Below, in pieces: positions 15,954 through 26,090 of a stretch of DNA of 64,000 bases. Made by a program: the position numbers and the translations under genes. This DNA is from CAADGY01 sp900696665. Lineage in GTDB: Bacteria > Acidobacteriota > Terriglobia > Bryobacterales > Bryobacteraceae. The stretch's first letter is position 1, and every line of letters starts with the position of its first letter. The notes under the pieces were generated by a model. It was not told where the DNA came from. It did no database searches and saw only the letters and a program-made list of their open reading frames with translations. The DNA lies in the NCBI GenBank assembly GCA_035063885.1, contig JAPSFM010000010.1, positions 27,309-91,308 of the forward strand. The letters are read 5' to 3'.

Positions 15954-17027
15954 TCAGACTTGCGCCGGACCGGCCTGGTGCACTCCCGGGAGATTGGCGG
16001 GAAAGGTCTTCTCGGCTGCCGGTTCGGGGTTGACCGCCACGGCGCTATCCCGGCATTCGTCCCACCAAATGCTGCCTTCCCGGGTAGACAACCGTGCGGT
16101 CCGGCGGCCCTCGCGCTGGCAATGATAAGTGACTTCCATCGTGGCATTGCTGATGCTGGTGATGACCGCCGGATAGGTGTGAGGATAACCGTCACTTTCA
16201 AGATAGGTTATCTCGATGATGTTATTCGGACTGTAATACCTCCTCAACCAGGCGCTAAGTCCGTCGAGCCCCGGAAACATGACCCGCTCATTCACATTGG
16301 CCATGTCCAGTTTGTCCCGTATCTCCCATTTCAGCGGCGCGGGTATGACGATCTTGCGGTATAACTTCCGTTTGGATTTCTGCTCCCTTTGGGCAAGCCA
16401 GGTCCAGAGGTCCCCTTCGGCGCTGGACATCATCGAAAATAGCGCCATTTGGTTCACGATGCGTTCGTCGAGAGACGGCGGCTCAAAGAAGACCACACAC
16501 TCTCCCTGTTCTTCCCGTACGCGCCGGTCGAAATCGGCGAGGCTACCGGCATAGCGGTCCAGCATTTCGGCTGAAAAAACCGTGGCGCCTTCCTGTTTCA
16601 AAATCTCCCGCAGCTTTTCAGGCAGAAACTCCTGTACGGCGATGCAGTCAACGGCCCAGACGGCGGCATCGGCCGCGAACAGCGAAAAATCCGCGGTGGC
16701 GAAGTGAAGTGCGACAAAGGGAGAAAAGGTCCAGTCCAACAACCGGGTGGGCAGGCCGTGATGTTGTGCTACGGCGAGCCAGTTCCACCAGGAACCGCCG
16801 GGGGCCGCCTCGCGATGCGCGTACTTGCGGAAATTGCGCAACAGGTCGTCCTCCAACTCTCCGTAATGCCCGCCCAAACGCATGAGGCAGGTCTTCAAAT
16901 CGGACCCGGCGGCGGCCACTCCGCGAAAAACATACGGAGAACGAAACCGCCCGTGCGGCTGGAACCATGATTCCGCATAAAGCTGTTCATCCAGATGTGC
17001 CCAACTGGTGACACGTACTTCTTCCAC
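15954..17027 (-). CDS. FRG-domain protein
   Basis: 357 residues. The name-giving FRG tripeptide is in YVFRGVAAAGSDLKTCL (about residues 47-63), followed by an acidic helix (ELEDDLLRNF) and the second family block LAVAQHHGLPTRLLDWTFSP (~85-104) with its ALHFA continuation. FRG domains are widespread in bacteria and phages, often in mobile or defence contexts, and have no settled biochemical activity. The C-terminal third (~255-357) is an extra segment rich in strands that I do not recognise. The start is GTG at 17027; TACACT sits 6 nt upstream and no Shine-Dalgarno is seen. The rhomboid gene follows 28 nt later, so the two are probably co-transcribed. Confidence 0.8.
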   Translation of the reverse strand: MEEVRVTSWAHLDEQLYAESWFQPHGRFRSPYVFRGVAAAGSDLKTCLMRLGGHYGELEDDLLRNFRKYAHREAAPGGSWWNWLAVAQHHGLPTRLLDWTFSPFVALHFATADFSLFAADAAVWAVDCIAVQEFLPEKLREILKQEGATVFSAEMLDRYAGSLADFDRRVREEQGECVVFFEPPSLDERIVNQMALFSMMSSAEGDLWTWLAQREQKSKRKLYRKIVIPAPLKWEIRDKLDMANVNERVMFPGLDGLSAWLRRYYSPNNIIEITYLESDGYPHTYPAVITSISNATMEVTYHCQREGRRTARLSTREGSIWWDECRDSAVAVNPEPAAEKTFPANLPGVHQAGPAQV

Positions 17028-17033
17028 AATCTC

Positions 17034-17039
17034 AGTGTA
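17034..17039 (-). promoter_or_regulatory. -10-like element abutting the FRG gene start
   Basis: TACACT on the minus strand is separated by 6 nt from the GTG at 17027, so a transcript from it would begin at the start codon. A second TACACT lies about 15 nt further upstream. Confidence 0.3.
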
Positions 17040-17180
17040 ATGCGCGAGTGTAAGCGGAAGCCCGGGTCCCTGACATTACCTTCAATGAAAGCTGCCAGTG
17101 GCGGACGTTAGCCGTAATATTATTCTTCGCGATGGAGAAGTCCAACTGTTCCGGCCGCCCGCAAGCCGATCTAACCTGAG

Positions 17181-18737
17181 CTATGTAACCGGTCCCGGAT
17201 TGAAGGGCGAGAGCGCGTTGTGCAGCCCCCACTTTTCGGCCCAGGTGCGCTTTCTGCCGCTGGCGACGTCGAGAATCAGGTGGAAAATCTCCCACCCTAC
17301 ACTTTCAATGGAGGCATCGCCGGTAGCGATGCGGCCGGCGTCCACGTCGATGAGATCATGCCATCTCTCCGCCAGCGCGGTTCGTGAGGACACCTTCACT
17401 ACAGGCACCAGCGCCAAGCCGTAGGGTGAGCCTTCGCCGGTCGTAAAGACATGCATGTTCATCGACGTGAGCTGCTGTGTGCCGCAGATAAAATCGCTCG
17501 CCGGCGTGGCGGCGAATACCAGGCCTTTCGCCGTCACCCGCTCCCCGTGCCCGGCCACCGCCATCAATGCCGAGCTTCCAGCCTTGACAATAGATCCAAG
17601 CGCTTTCTCCACTACGTTCGAAAGGCCACCCCGCTTGTTTCCAGGTGTGGGATTTGCGCTCCGGTCGGCCAGCCCTCCGGCCAGATATTCGTCGTACCAG
17701 CGCATCTCACGAATCAGATCGCGCGCAACCTTCTCGTCGACGGCACGCGGTGTCAGCAGGTGAACGGCGTCGCGAACTTCAGTCACTTCGGAAAACATCA
17801 CCGTCGCGCCCGTCCTGACCAGAAGGTCGGCGGCATATCCCAGTGCCGGGTTGCAGGTGACGCCGGAGAACGCATCGCTTCCTCCGCATTGAAGCCCCAC
17901 CACGAGATCGGAAGCCGGGCGCTGCACCCGGCGCCGCCCGTCGAGTTCTTTCAGACGCTTTTGCGCGAACCGCATGATGGCCGCCACCATATCGCCGAAT
18001 CCGTGCAACTCCGAATCCTGCAAGCGAATGACATACGGCTCGTCTTCGAGCACCGGCAATTCGCTTACGCTCGCGGAGGGCAGCCGTTTGTCCGGCAATA
18101 ATCTCGACGGCTGCAACTTCTCACAACCCAGGCTGACCACCAGCGGCGCAGCGCCGAAGTTGGGATTGCGGACGATGTTCCGCAGAGTCCGGATGGGAAT
18201 GGTGGCGCCCGGTGCGTCAATCGCTACACCGCAACCATAGGAATGCGTGATCGCAACCACATCGTCCACGCCTGGGAAGTGGGGCAGAATCTCCGAGCGG
18301 ATTCTTTTGACAGCGTGCTCTACTGTCGGGGCCACGCATTGCACCGTCGTGGTGATGCCAAGAATGTTTCTGGTTCCCACGGTGCCGTCGGCGTTGGGAT
18401 ACCCCTCGAACGTATAGCCGGGCAGTTCCGGCAACCGGGGTGGCACCGCCGTAGCCAGCGGCAAGGCGTCAAGCACCGGCGCGGCAGGGAGGTCCAGCAT
18501 TTCTTCCCGGACCCATGCTCCCGCCGGAATCGGCCGGTTTGCAAATCCGATGTTCTGGCCATACCGCACAATGGGCTCTGCCGTTCCGATTTCGTGGAGC
18601 GCCACTTTGTGTGCATGCGGTATGGATTCCTTCAGACGCAGCCCGTCCGGAAATTCAGTCCCAGAAGGAAGGCCTTCGGGATTTACGATGATGGCGACGT
18701 TGTCCCGTGGATGGACGCGAACATATAAAGGACCCAT
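17181..18737 (-). CDS. garD: Galactarate dehydratase
   Basis: 518 residues, close to the 523 of E. coli GarD and similar throughout. Galactarate dehydratase converts D-galactarate to 5-keto-4-deoxy-D-glucarate. The N-terminal SAF-like domain reads VRVHPRDNVAIIVN and is followed by GYTFEGYPNADGTVGTRN. The catalytic part contains the conserved YGCGVAIDAPGA, LQCGGSDAFSGVT and CGTQQL segments, and the protein ends in GLHNALSPFNPGPVT, almost as in E. coli. UxaA (altronate dehydratase) is the nearest alternative, but the N-terminus and length favour GarD. Its start is 13 nt after the pta stop, making it the last gene of kdgK-pta-garD. The aldolase and reductase needed downstream are not in the window. 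Confidence 0.92.
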   Translation of the reverse strand: MGPLYVRVHPRDNVAIIVNPEGLPSGTEFPDGLRLKESIPHAHKVALHEIGTAEPIVRYGQNIGFANRPIPAGAWVREEMLDLPAAPVLDALPLATAVPPRLPELPGYTFEGYPNADGTVGTRNILGITTTVQCVAPTVEHAVKRIRSEILPHFPGVDDVVAITHSYGCGVAIDAPGATIPIRTLRNIVRNPNFGAAPLVVSLGCEKLQPSRLLPDKRLPSASVSELPVLEDEPYVIRLQDSELHGFGDMVAAIMRFAQKRLKELDGRRRVQRPASDLVVGLQCGGSDAFSGVTCNPALGYAADLLVRTGATVMFSEVTEVRDAVHLLTPRAVDEKVARDLIREMRWYDEYLAGGLADRSANPTPGNKRGGLSNVVEKALGSIVKAGSSALMAVAGHGERVTAKGLVFAATPASDFICGTQQLTSMNMHVFTTGEGSPYGLALVPVVKVSSRTALAERWHDLIDVDAGRIATGDASIESVGWEIFHLILDVASGRKRTWAEKWGLHNALSPFNPGPVT

Positions 18738-18750
18738 GTAATCGGCTCCC

Positions 18751-19749
18751 TCAGTAGCACGTCTGGGTCTGAACGGCAGTGACCAACGCCGTATTGTAGA
18801 TATCGTCGGCAGAGCAGCCGCGCGATAAGTCGTTGAACGGCTTCTCCAGCCCTTGCAGAAAAGGACCCATCACCGCGACTCCTCCTATTCTCTCGGCGAT
18901 CTTGCAGCCGATGTTCGCGGAATTGAGGTCAGGGAATACGAGCGTGTTCGCATGGCCTGCTACGGTGGAGCCGGGAGCTTTCGCCCTACCCACGGCCTCA
19001 GCCAGCGCGGCATCGGCCTGCAACTCCCCATCGATGTGCAAGTCCGGGGCCCGCGCCTTCACGATGCGAAGCGCTTCGACAATTTTGTCCACCTGCTTGT
19101 GTTTCGCACTGCCCTTGGTGGAGAACGAAAGTAGCGCCACAGCCGGTTCCACGCCGATAAGCACACGCGTGCTTTCCGCCGACGCAATAGCGATCTCCGC
19201 CAACTGAACTGCCGAGGGGTCGATGACAATGGCGCAATCCGCGAAAGCGAGCAGTCCGTGATGGCCCAAGCAGGATTCACGGCTGGCGAGAATGGACATG
19301 CTCGACACGGTCCTGAATCGTGGTGGCATCCCGATGGAGTGCAAGGCCGCCCGGACGGTGTCCGCAGTGCTCGTTGCCGCCCCGCCGACACCGCCATCGG
19401 CATCACCTGCCGCCACCATCAGCGCCGCAAAATAGAGAGGCTTGCGGGCAAACTCCGCGGCCTCGGACTCCGTCACACCTTTAGCGCGCCGCTTTTCGTA
19501 GAGCACGGAGGCATACTTACGAACCAGCGGAGAATCGGCCGGGTCGATGGAGGCGACACCGGAAGCGCCGGCCGGTTTCGGACCAATCAGGATTGGCTTG
19601 ACGACACCATCGCGTTCCAGCCGTACCGCTGCAGCGATGACGCGCGGATCATTGCCTTCGGGAAAGACGATTCGCTTTTTGCCGGCGAGCCGCTGAATCC
19701 GCTCGATGTGCCTGGACAGAAAGGTAACAGCGGATTCCGGTAGAGCCAT
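18751..19749 (-). CDS. pta: Phosphate acetyltransferase (short form)
   Basis: 332 residues, equal to the catalytic PTA_PTB domain alone, without the regulatory N-terminal half of E. coli Pta. It interconverts acetyl-CoA and acetyl phosphate. Recognisable blocks are RIVFPEGNDPRVIAAA near the start, GDADGGVGGAATSTADTVRA in the middle and VFPDLNSANIGCKIAERIGG near the end. Phosphate butyryltransferase is a less likely alternative given the close match to PTA motifs. It starts 20 nt downstream of kdgK, within which TACAAT (19763-19768) may give a second promoter. In this operon it could turn acetyl-CoA from sugar-acid breakdown into acetyl phosphate; no ackA gene is present nearby. Confidence 0.92.
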   Translation of the reverse strand: MALPESAVTFLSRHIERIQRLAGKKRIVFPEGNDPRVIAAAVRLERDGVVKPILIGPKPAGASGVASIDPADSPLVRKYASVLYEKRRAKGVTESEAAEFARKPLYFAALMVAAGDADGGVGGAATSTADTVRAALHSIGMPPRFRTVSSMSILASRESCLGHHGLLAFADCAIVIDPSAVQLAEIAIASAESTRVLIGVEPAVALLSFSTKGSAKHKQVDKIVEALRIVKARAPDLHIDGELQADAALAEAVGRAKAPGSTVAGHANTLVFPDLNSANIGCKIAERIGGVAVMGPFLQGLEKPFNDLSRGCSADDIYNTALVTAVQTQTCY

Positions 19750-19769
19750 AGTGGGAACTTAAATTGTAC

Positions 19770-20801
19770 TCAACGCTGCACGCGTCCGGAGCCGCCGCCC
19801 TTCAGCAGCCCTTTCACCTCGTCGACGGTGAAGCGATTGAAGTCGCCCGGAATGGAATGCTTCAGGCACGATGCGGCCACCGCGAATTCCAGCGCTTCCT
19901 GGTGCGAGCTCAGATTCAGCAATCCGTAGATGAGGCCGCCGGCGAATGAGTCGCCACCACCCACGCGGTCTACGATGTGTGTGATATCGTACCGGCGGCT
20001 GACTATGAACTGCTCGCGGTCGTTCAAGCAGGCCGACCACCCGTTGTGCGACGCACTGAAGGATTCCCGCAGCGTGACGCCGAGCATCTTGAGATTCGGA
20101 TATTGGGCCAGCACTTTATCCGTGAGCTTCCTGTACTGTTCACCGTCGAGTTTGCCCGAGTGTACGTCGACATCGGCCTGGATGCCGAGCGACATCTGGC
20201 AGTCCTCTTCGTTGGCGATACCGACATCTACGCTCTTAAACAGCTCCGGCATCACTTCCTTCGCACTCTTGCCGTACTTCCACAGATTCTTGCGGTAGTT
20301 GAGATCGCAGGATACGGTGAGGCCCTTTTCGCGGGCCACGCGTACGCTCTCGAGCGACAGGTCCGCGGCGCCCTGGCTGATGGCGGGGGTGATACCGGTA
20401 ACATGGAACCACGATGCGCCGTCGAATGCCTTGTTCCAGTCCACGTCGCCGGGTTTGGCCAGCGCGATGGCGCTGTTCTCGCGATCGTAGACCACTTTCG
20501 ACGGGCGCTGGTTCGCTCCGGGTTCGACAAAGTAGATGCCCATGCGCCCTTTGCTGCGTACGATGGCGGAAGTGTCCACTCCAAAACGCCTTAGCTCACC
20601 AACGAAAGCGTCGGCAATCGGGTTGCTCGGAAGCACCGTAACGTATCGAGCCGGGTTTCCAAAGTTTGCGAGCGCGACCGCTACGTTCGCCTCTCCGCCG
20701 CCAAATGTAGCGGCAAACTGAGGAGATTGCAGAAATCGCTCGAAGCCCGGAGGCGCCAGGCGCAACATAATTTCACCGAAGGTAACGACGAGTTTCGACA
20801 T
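19770..20801 (-). CDS. kdgK: 2-keto-3-deoxygluconate kinase (PfkB family)
   Basis: 343 residues, a ribokinase/PfkB-fold sugar kinase. The N-terminal FGEIMLRLAPPGFERFLQ with the following GGGEANVAVALANFG is characteristic of KDG kinases. The C-terminal signature DRVGGGDSFAGGLIYG carries the catalytic base Asp284. The expected reaction is ATP-dependent phosphorylation of 2-keto-3-deoxy-D-gluconate to KDPG, feeding the Entner-Doudoroff aldolase. It is the first gene of a minus-strand operon with pta and garD, and is divergent from the rhamnonate-dehydratase-like gene. TACAAT at 20817-20822 lies 15 nt before its ATG and no Shine-Dalgarno is visible. A different 2-keto-3-deoxy sugar acid as substrate cannot be excluded. 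Confidence 0.93.
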   Translation of the reverse strand: MSKLVVTFGEIMLRLAPPGFERFLQSPQFAATFGGGEANVAVALANFGNPARYVTVLPSNPIADAFVGELRRFGVDTSAIVRSKGRMGIYFVEPGANQRPSKVVYDRENSAIALAKPGDVDWNKAFDGASWFHVTGITPAISQGAADLSLESVRVAREKGLTVSCDLNYRKNLWKYGKSAKEVMPELFKSVDVGIANEEDCQMSLGIQADVDVHSGKLDGEQYRKLTDKVLAQYPNLKMLGVTLRESFSASHNGWSACLNDREQFIVSRRYDITHIVDRVGGGDSFAGGLIYGLLNLSSHQEALEFAVAASCLKHSIPGDFNRFTVDEVKGLLKGGGSGRVQR

Positions 20802-20877
20802 AAGGAATCGGAGTCGATTGTATCAAATTATCAATACCCGGCGTGGCCCGCGTCTGTAGATGTCTTTAGGCGACGGC

Positions 20878-20906
20878 TTGAATTCCAGCCGCGAAAGCTC
20901 TATAAC
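20878..20906 (+). promoter_or_regulatory. Sigma-70 promoter giving a near-leaderless transcript
   Basis: TTGAAT at 20878-20883 and TATAAC at 20901-20906 are separated by 17 nt. The predicted transcription start (~20913) is 3 nt before the ATG at 20916. Confidence 0.55.
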
Positions 20907-20915
20907 ATACCAGAC

Positions 20916-22166
20916 ATGAATCGACGAGATCTGTTGCGGTTTGCTCCTACGGTGCTTCTTCCGTCCGCCGCTCTATCGCAGGCTCCTCTGGCGGGCGAGA
21001 AGAGCAGGCTGAAGATCACTTCCGTACGGCTGGTGGGAATGCGGCCTCGCCGTCCCGTACCATCCTACACTCCGGCGCCGGGCTCGTGGTCTACGGGTGG
21101 AGTGGAAGTCGCGAATCCGATGTCCATCTACCCTGAGTACAAGGCGAGCCGGTCCCTGTTCCAGCCGGACCCCGGGAAGCTGGGCGGATTCTGGGTGGAG
21201 ATCGCGACAGACAAGGGCGTGAAGGGATATGGTACGGGTGGGCCGGGTGGCGGATATGTTGTCGAGCAGCATCTCACAAAGCTGCTGCTCGGTGAGGATC
21301 CCTTTAACCTGGAGCGGATCTGGGACATTCTATGGCGGTCTACGATGTCTTACGGACGCGCGGGAATTGCCATCAATGGCATCAGCGGAGTGGATATCGC
21401 CCTCTGGGACCTGGTGGGAAAAGCAGCAGGTCTGCCGGTGTACACGCTTTTGGGAGGCCAGACCAAGGCGAGGATTCCGGCCTACTGCACCGGAAACGAC
21501 ATCGAGCAGCACGTTGAATTCGGCTACACGAAACTGAAGCTGGCGATTCCACATGGACCCGCTGATGGCCGCGAAGGGCAACGAAAGAATGTGGAACTCG
21601 TGAAGCGCGCACGCGCTGCGCTGGGTGCCGATGGTGAGATCATGCTGGACTGCTGGATGGCGTGGGATGAGCGGTACACGCTCGAGATGGCGGACCTGGT
21701 TGCGCCATATCGTGTGTATTGGATGGAAGAGTGTCTTCAGCCGCACGACTATGAAGGGTTCGGCCGTCTGAATACCCAGATCAAATCCACCAGGATCGTT
21801 ACGGGTGAGCACGAATATACACGCTATGGATTCCGGCGGCTCTTGGAGCACCAGGCAGCCGCGATCTGGCAGCCGGATATACACTGGTGCGGCGGCCTCA
21901 CCGAGTTGCGCCGCATTGGCGCGCTCGCTGCCGCCTACGATATCCCGGTGATCCCTCACGGGGGCGGCTCACGCGATTCCGTGCACTTCATCATGGCCAG
22001 CGTCAACTCGCCGTGGGCGGAGATGTTCATGCCCGCGCCGGGAGGTCCGCCCGAGGTCTACAAGCGGTACGAAGAAGACAACCTGCTAACTCGCGGTCCC
22101 GAAGGAATCTACACGCGGCCCGCCGAAAAGCCGGGCTTCGGATGGGATCTGGAGGCCGTTTCGTAA
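20916..22166 (+). CDS. Enolase-superfamily dehydratase, L-rhamnonate dehydratase-like, Tat-exported
   Basis: 416 residues. A twin-arginine signal (MNRRDLLRFAPTVLLPSAAL) starts the protein, which is unusual for a sugar-acid dehydratase and implies export. The mature part is a mandelate-racemase-type enzyme: a capping domain with NPMSIYPEYKASRSLF, which aligns with TPMSKYRDYEQSRQSF of E. coli rhamnonate dehydratase, then a barrel with the metal-ligand stretches IMLDCWMAWDE, YWMEECLQP and VTGEHEYTRYG, and a VIPHGGGSRDS segment at the catalytic-histidine position. Aldonate specificity is inferred. The ATG at 20916 is chosen because it begins the signal peptide; longer readings upstream add nothing family-like. 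It ends 3 nt before the convergent DUF4230 gene. Confidence 0.82.
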   Translation: MNRRDLLRFAPTVLLPSAALSQAPLAGEKSRLKITSVRLVGMRPRRPVPSYTPAPGSWSTGGVEVANPMSIYPEYKASRSLFQPDPGKLGGFWVEIATDKGVKGYGTGGPGGGYVVEQHLTKLLLGEDPFNLERIWDILWRSTMSYGRAGIAINGISGVDIALWDLVGKAAGLPVYTLLGGQTKARIPAYCTGNDIEQHVEFGYTKLKLAIPHGPADGREGQRKNVELVKRARAALGADGEIMLDCWMAWDERYTLEMADLVAPYRVYWMEECLQPHDYEGFGRLNTQIKSTRIVTGEHEYTRYGFRRLLEHQAAAIWQPDIHWCGGLTELRRIGALAAAYDIPVIPHGGGSRDSVHFIMASVNSPWAEMFMPAPGGPPEVYKRYEEDNLLTRGPEGIYTRPAEKPGFGWDLEAVS

Positions 22167-22169
22167 AAA

Positions 22170-22769
22170 TTACGAACTCGGCGCAAATTCCACCGATTCG
22201 GCGCCCATCGCCCGCAGCAGACCCCGAATTGCGGTTTCAGCGCTCTTGCGGGCCTCCGCGTATAGCCCCATATCCAGCGCGGACTTCTTGATCGATTCCA
22301 GAGCGGCCAGGCGCGCTTTTTGTTCAAGATCAGGGCTGAACGGAACCCAGGGTGTCCACCATGTGATACGCCGGTCCCACACCTTCGTCTGTTTTTCGTT
22401 CAAATAGACATGCAGGATTTCAGGGGGAGGCAGCCGCACCCACACTTTGCGCCCACGCACCACGACATCCTGTTCCCGCAGCGCGCCAAGATTGATGCCG
22501 CCGAGCACACGCCCCTCTACCACCAGAAGGATGGATTCCGTCCCAAAGGGAATCTTGTCTTCCTTCAGACCGACTACTTTCTGCACGCTGTACTTCACGC
22601 TGACCAACTCGCTGAGTTGCTGGACCTCCCGCACAACCACCGGAGCGTCGATGAAGCGCTGGAAGCCTCCATGGAACGGCCATACCGACCACATCAGAGA
22701 CATCAGAAGGCCCCCCGCGCCAACCGTCAGCGCGAGGAACAGGAGCAGGCCAGTGCGCTTCGAAATCAT
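22170..22769 (-). CDS. DUF4230 family membrane-anchored protein
   Basis: 199 residues with one N-terminal membrane helix (~7-27) and an extracytoplasmic or cytoplasmic soluble domain. The pattern VVREVQQLSELVSVKYSVQK followed by ILLVVEGRVLGGINLGALRE and VRLPPPEILHV is that of DUF4230, a family of unknown function. The ATG overlaps the stop of the preceding zinc-ribbon gene (ATGA), so the two are co-translated. It is the last gene of the lysS-led operon. Nothing in the neighbourhood reveals a function. Confidence 0.75.
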   Translation of the reverse strand: MISKRTGLLLFLALTVGAGGLLMSLMWSVWPFHGGFQRFIDAPVVVREVQQLSELVSVKYSVQKVVGLKEDKIPFGTESILLVVEGRVLGGINLGALREQDVVVRGRKVWVRLPPPEILHVYLNEKQTKVWDRRITWWTPWVPFSPDLEQKARLAALESIKKSALDMGLYAEARKSAETAIRGLLRAMGAESVEFAPSS

Positions 22770-23044
22770 TCCGTGAGAAACGCCATGCTCTTGATGCCGG
22801 AGACGTCGAAACGTTTTCTGCACCGCATGTTCTTGCACATGACCTTATCTTCCATCAGCACCATGTAGCTCTGGGCTTTTTGAAAGCGCGCGCGGTCGCG
22901 CTCGTCGCCGCCTCCCGGCAGCCGGTCTTTCTTTTTGCGAAGCAGCCAGCGCAACTGGTACGTCTCGGCGGTTTTGCACCACGGGCAGTTCAAAGTGGCC
23001 GGTTTCGTGGTCTGCGATTCGGTGTAGAAGGCGCGTTCGTCCAT
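22766..23044 (-). CDS. Small zinc-ribbon protein
   Basis: 92 residues with two cysteine pairs, Cys20/Cys23 (CPWC) and Cys70/Cys75 (CKNMRC), likely forming a single zinc ribbon around a basic, charged middle segment (LLRKKKDRLPGGGDERDRARFQK). No membrane segment or signal. The family is not recognised. It overlaps the DUF4230 gene by 4 nt and follows the glycosyltransferase gene by 24 nt. It may be a small regulatory or RNA/DNA-binding factor, but this is a guess. Confidence 0.65.
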   Translation of the reverse strand: MDERAFYTESQTTKPATLNCPWCKTAETYQLRWLLRKKKDRLPGGGDERDRARFQKAQSYMVLMEDKVMCKNMRCRKRFDVSGIKSMAFLTE

Positions 23045-23068
23045 TATTAGGTAGCCTCGGCCTGGATT

Positions 23069-24842
<1,774 letters not shown>

Positions 24843-24850
<8 letters not shown>

Positions 24851-26084
24851 AGCGCACCGCTTCGGCGGGAGCAATACGCGAAGCGCTGCGGGCGGGATAA
24901 ATCGTCGCAATGAAGCTTACGAAAATCGCCAGACCCGCGATCCACAATCCGTCCACCCATCGCGGCTCGAAGGGGACGAAGCTCATTGAATACACGGATG
25001 CTTCGAGCGGAACCAGACGGTAGTGGTTCGCCAGGAAGCTGAGGCCGTAGCCTGCAATCAGGCCGATGACGGTTCCCACAACGCCGATCATGACGCCCTG
25101 AAACATGAAGATTTTTCTGATCTGCTCCTTTCGCGCACCCATGGACATGAGGATGGCGATATCTTTATACTTCTCCATCACCATCATGATGAGCGTGATC
25201 AGAATGTTCAGCGCGGCCACCAGTTCGATAAGGCCAATGGTAATGATGGTCACGGCCCGCTCCATCTTGAGCGCGTTCAGCAATTGCCGGTTCTGTTCCT
25301 GCCAGTTGGTCGCCGCATATTGAGGACCCGCCGCCTCTTCCGCCGCCCGCGCGACCTCCGGCGCGCGATAGATATCGTCGAGCTTGAGCTCGATTGCGTT
25401 CACCACGTCCGGAAGCGATAGGACATGCTGCGCCGAAGCGAGAGAGGTGTACGCCCATCGCAGATCCAGTTCGTAGAAGTTGGACTCGAAAATTCCCGCG
25501 ACGCGCATGCGGTAGTACGACGGCCGCGGGCCAAAGGGAGTGAGTTCTCCCTGCGGGCTGATAACCTGCACGAGGCCGCCGGTGAGCATGCCCGTCTCGC
25601 GCGCCAGCCCTGAACCTAAAATGAGGTACATCTCATCGCCGGCGTGCCGTAGCGGATCGATGGAGCCTTCTTTCAGATTTCGCAGAACAGAAGCGATTCC
25701 TAACTCGGAGTCGACGTCGACGCCCTTCAGTACAGCTCCGGCGGACCGAACCGGCCCGGCAAGAAACACATTGCCGTACAGCGCAGGCGCGACCGCTAGT
25801 ACATGCGGCAATTTTCGCAGTCGCTCTGTGATCTCACGCCAGTCTTGAATTCCATACGACGGCTCCTTCTCCATGACGCTAACGTGTGCGGTCGCTCCCA
25901 GAAGATTTCGCTGAAGGGTGTTGCGAAAGCCATTGTTAACGGCCAGCGCAATCACCAGCGCCATGACCCCGGCGGCAACTCCGACGATGGAAATAGCAGT
26001 GATTATGGAAATAACCGCCTGTTTCCGCTTGGCCCGGAGATACCGCCGGGCGACAAACGCCTCGAAGCTGTTGAGCCTGCCCAT
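24843..26084 (-). CDS. lolC: LolC/LolE-type lipoprotein-releasing permease
   Basis: 413 residues in the four-helix FtsX/LolCE architecture. The N-terminal cytoplasmic patch FEAFVARRYLRAKRKQAVIS leads into helix 1; a large periplasmic domain spans ~50-265; helices 2-4 follow, with the MVMEKYKDIAILMSMGARKEQI loop typical of LolC/E. It ends in PARSASRIAPAEAVRYE, the usual close of this family. The protein should, with a LolD ATPase, extract lipoproteins from the inner membrane. No lolD is adjacent: the next gene is a glycosyltransferase. A single permease gene may form a homodimer (LolF-like). It starts 6 nt after lysS. Confidence 0.88.
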
Positions 26085-26090
26085 GATCCG

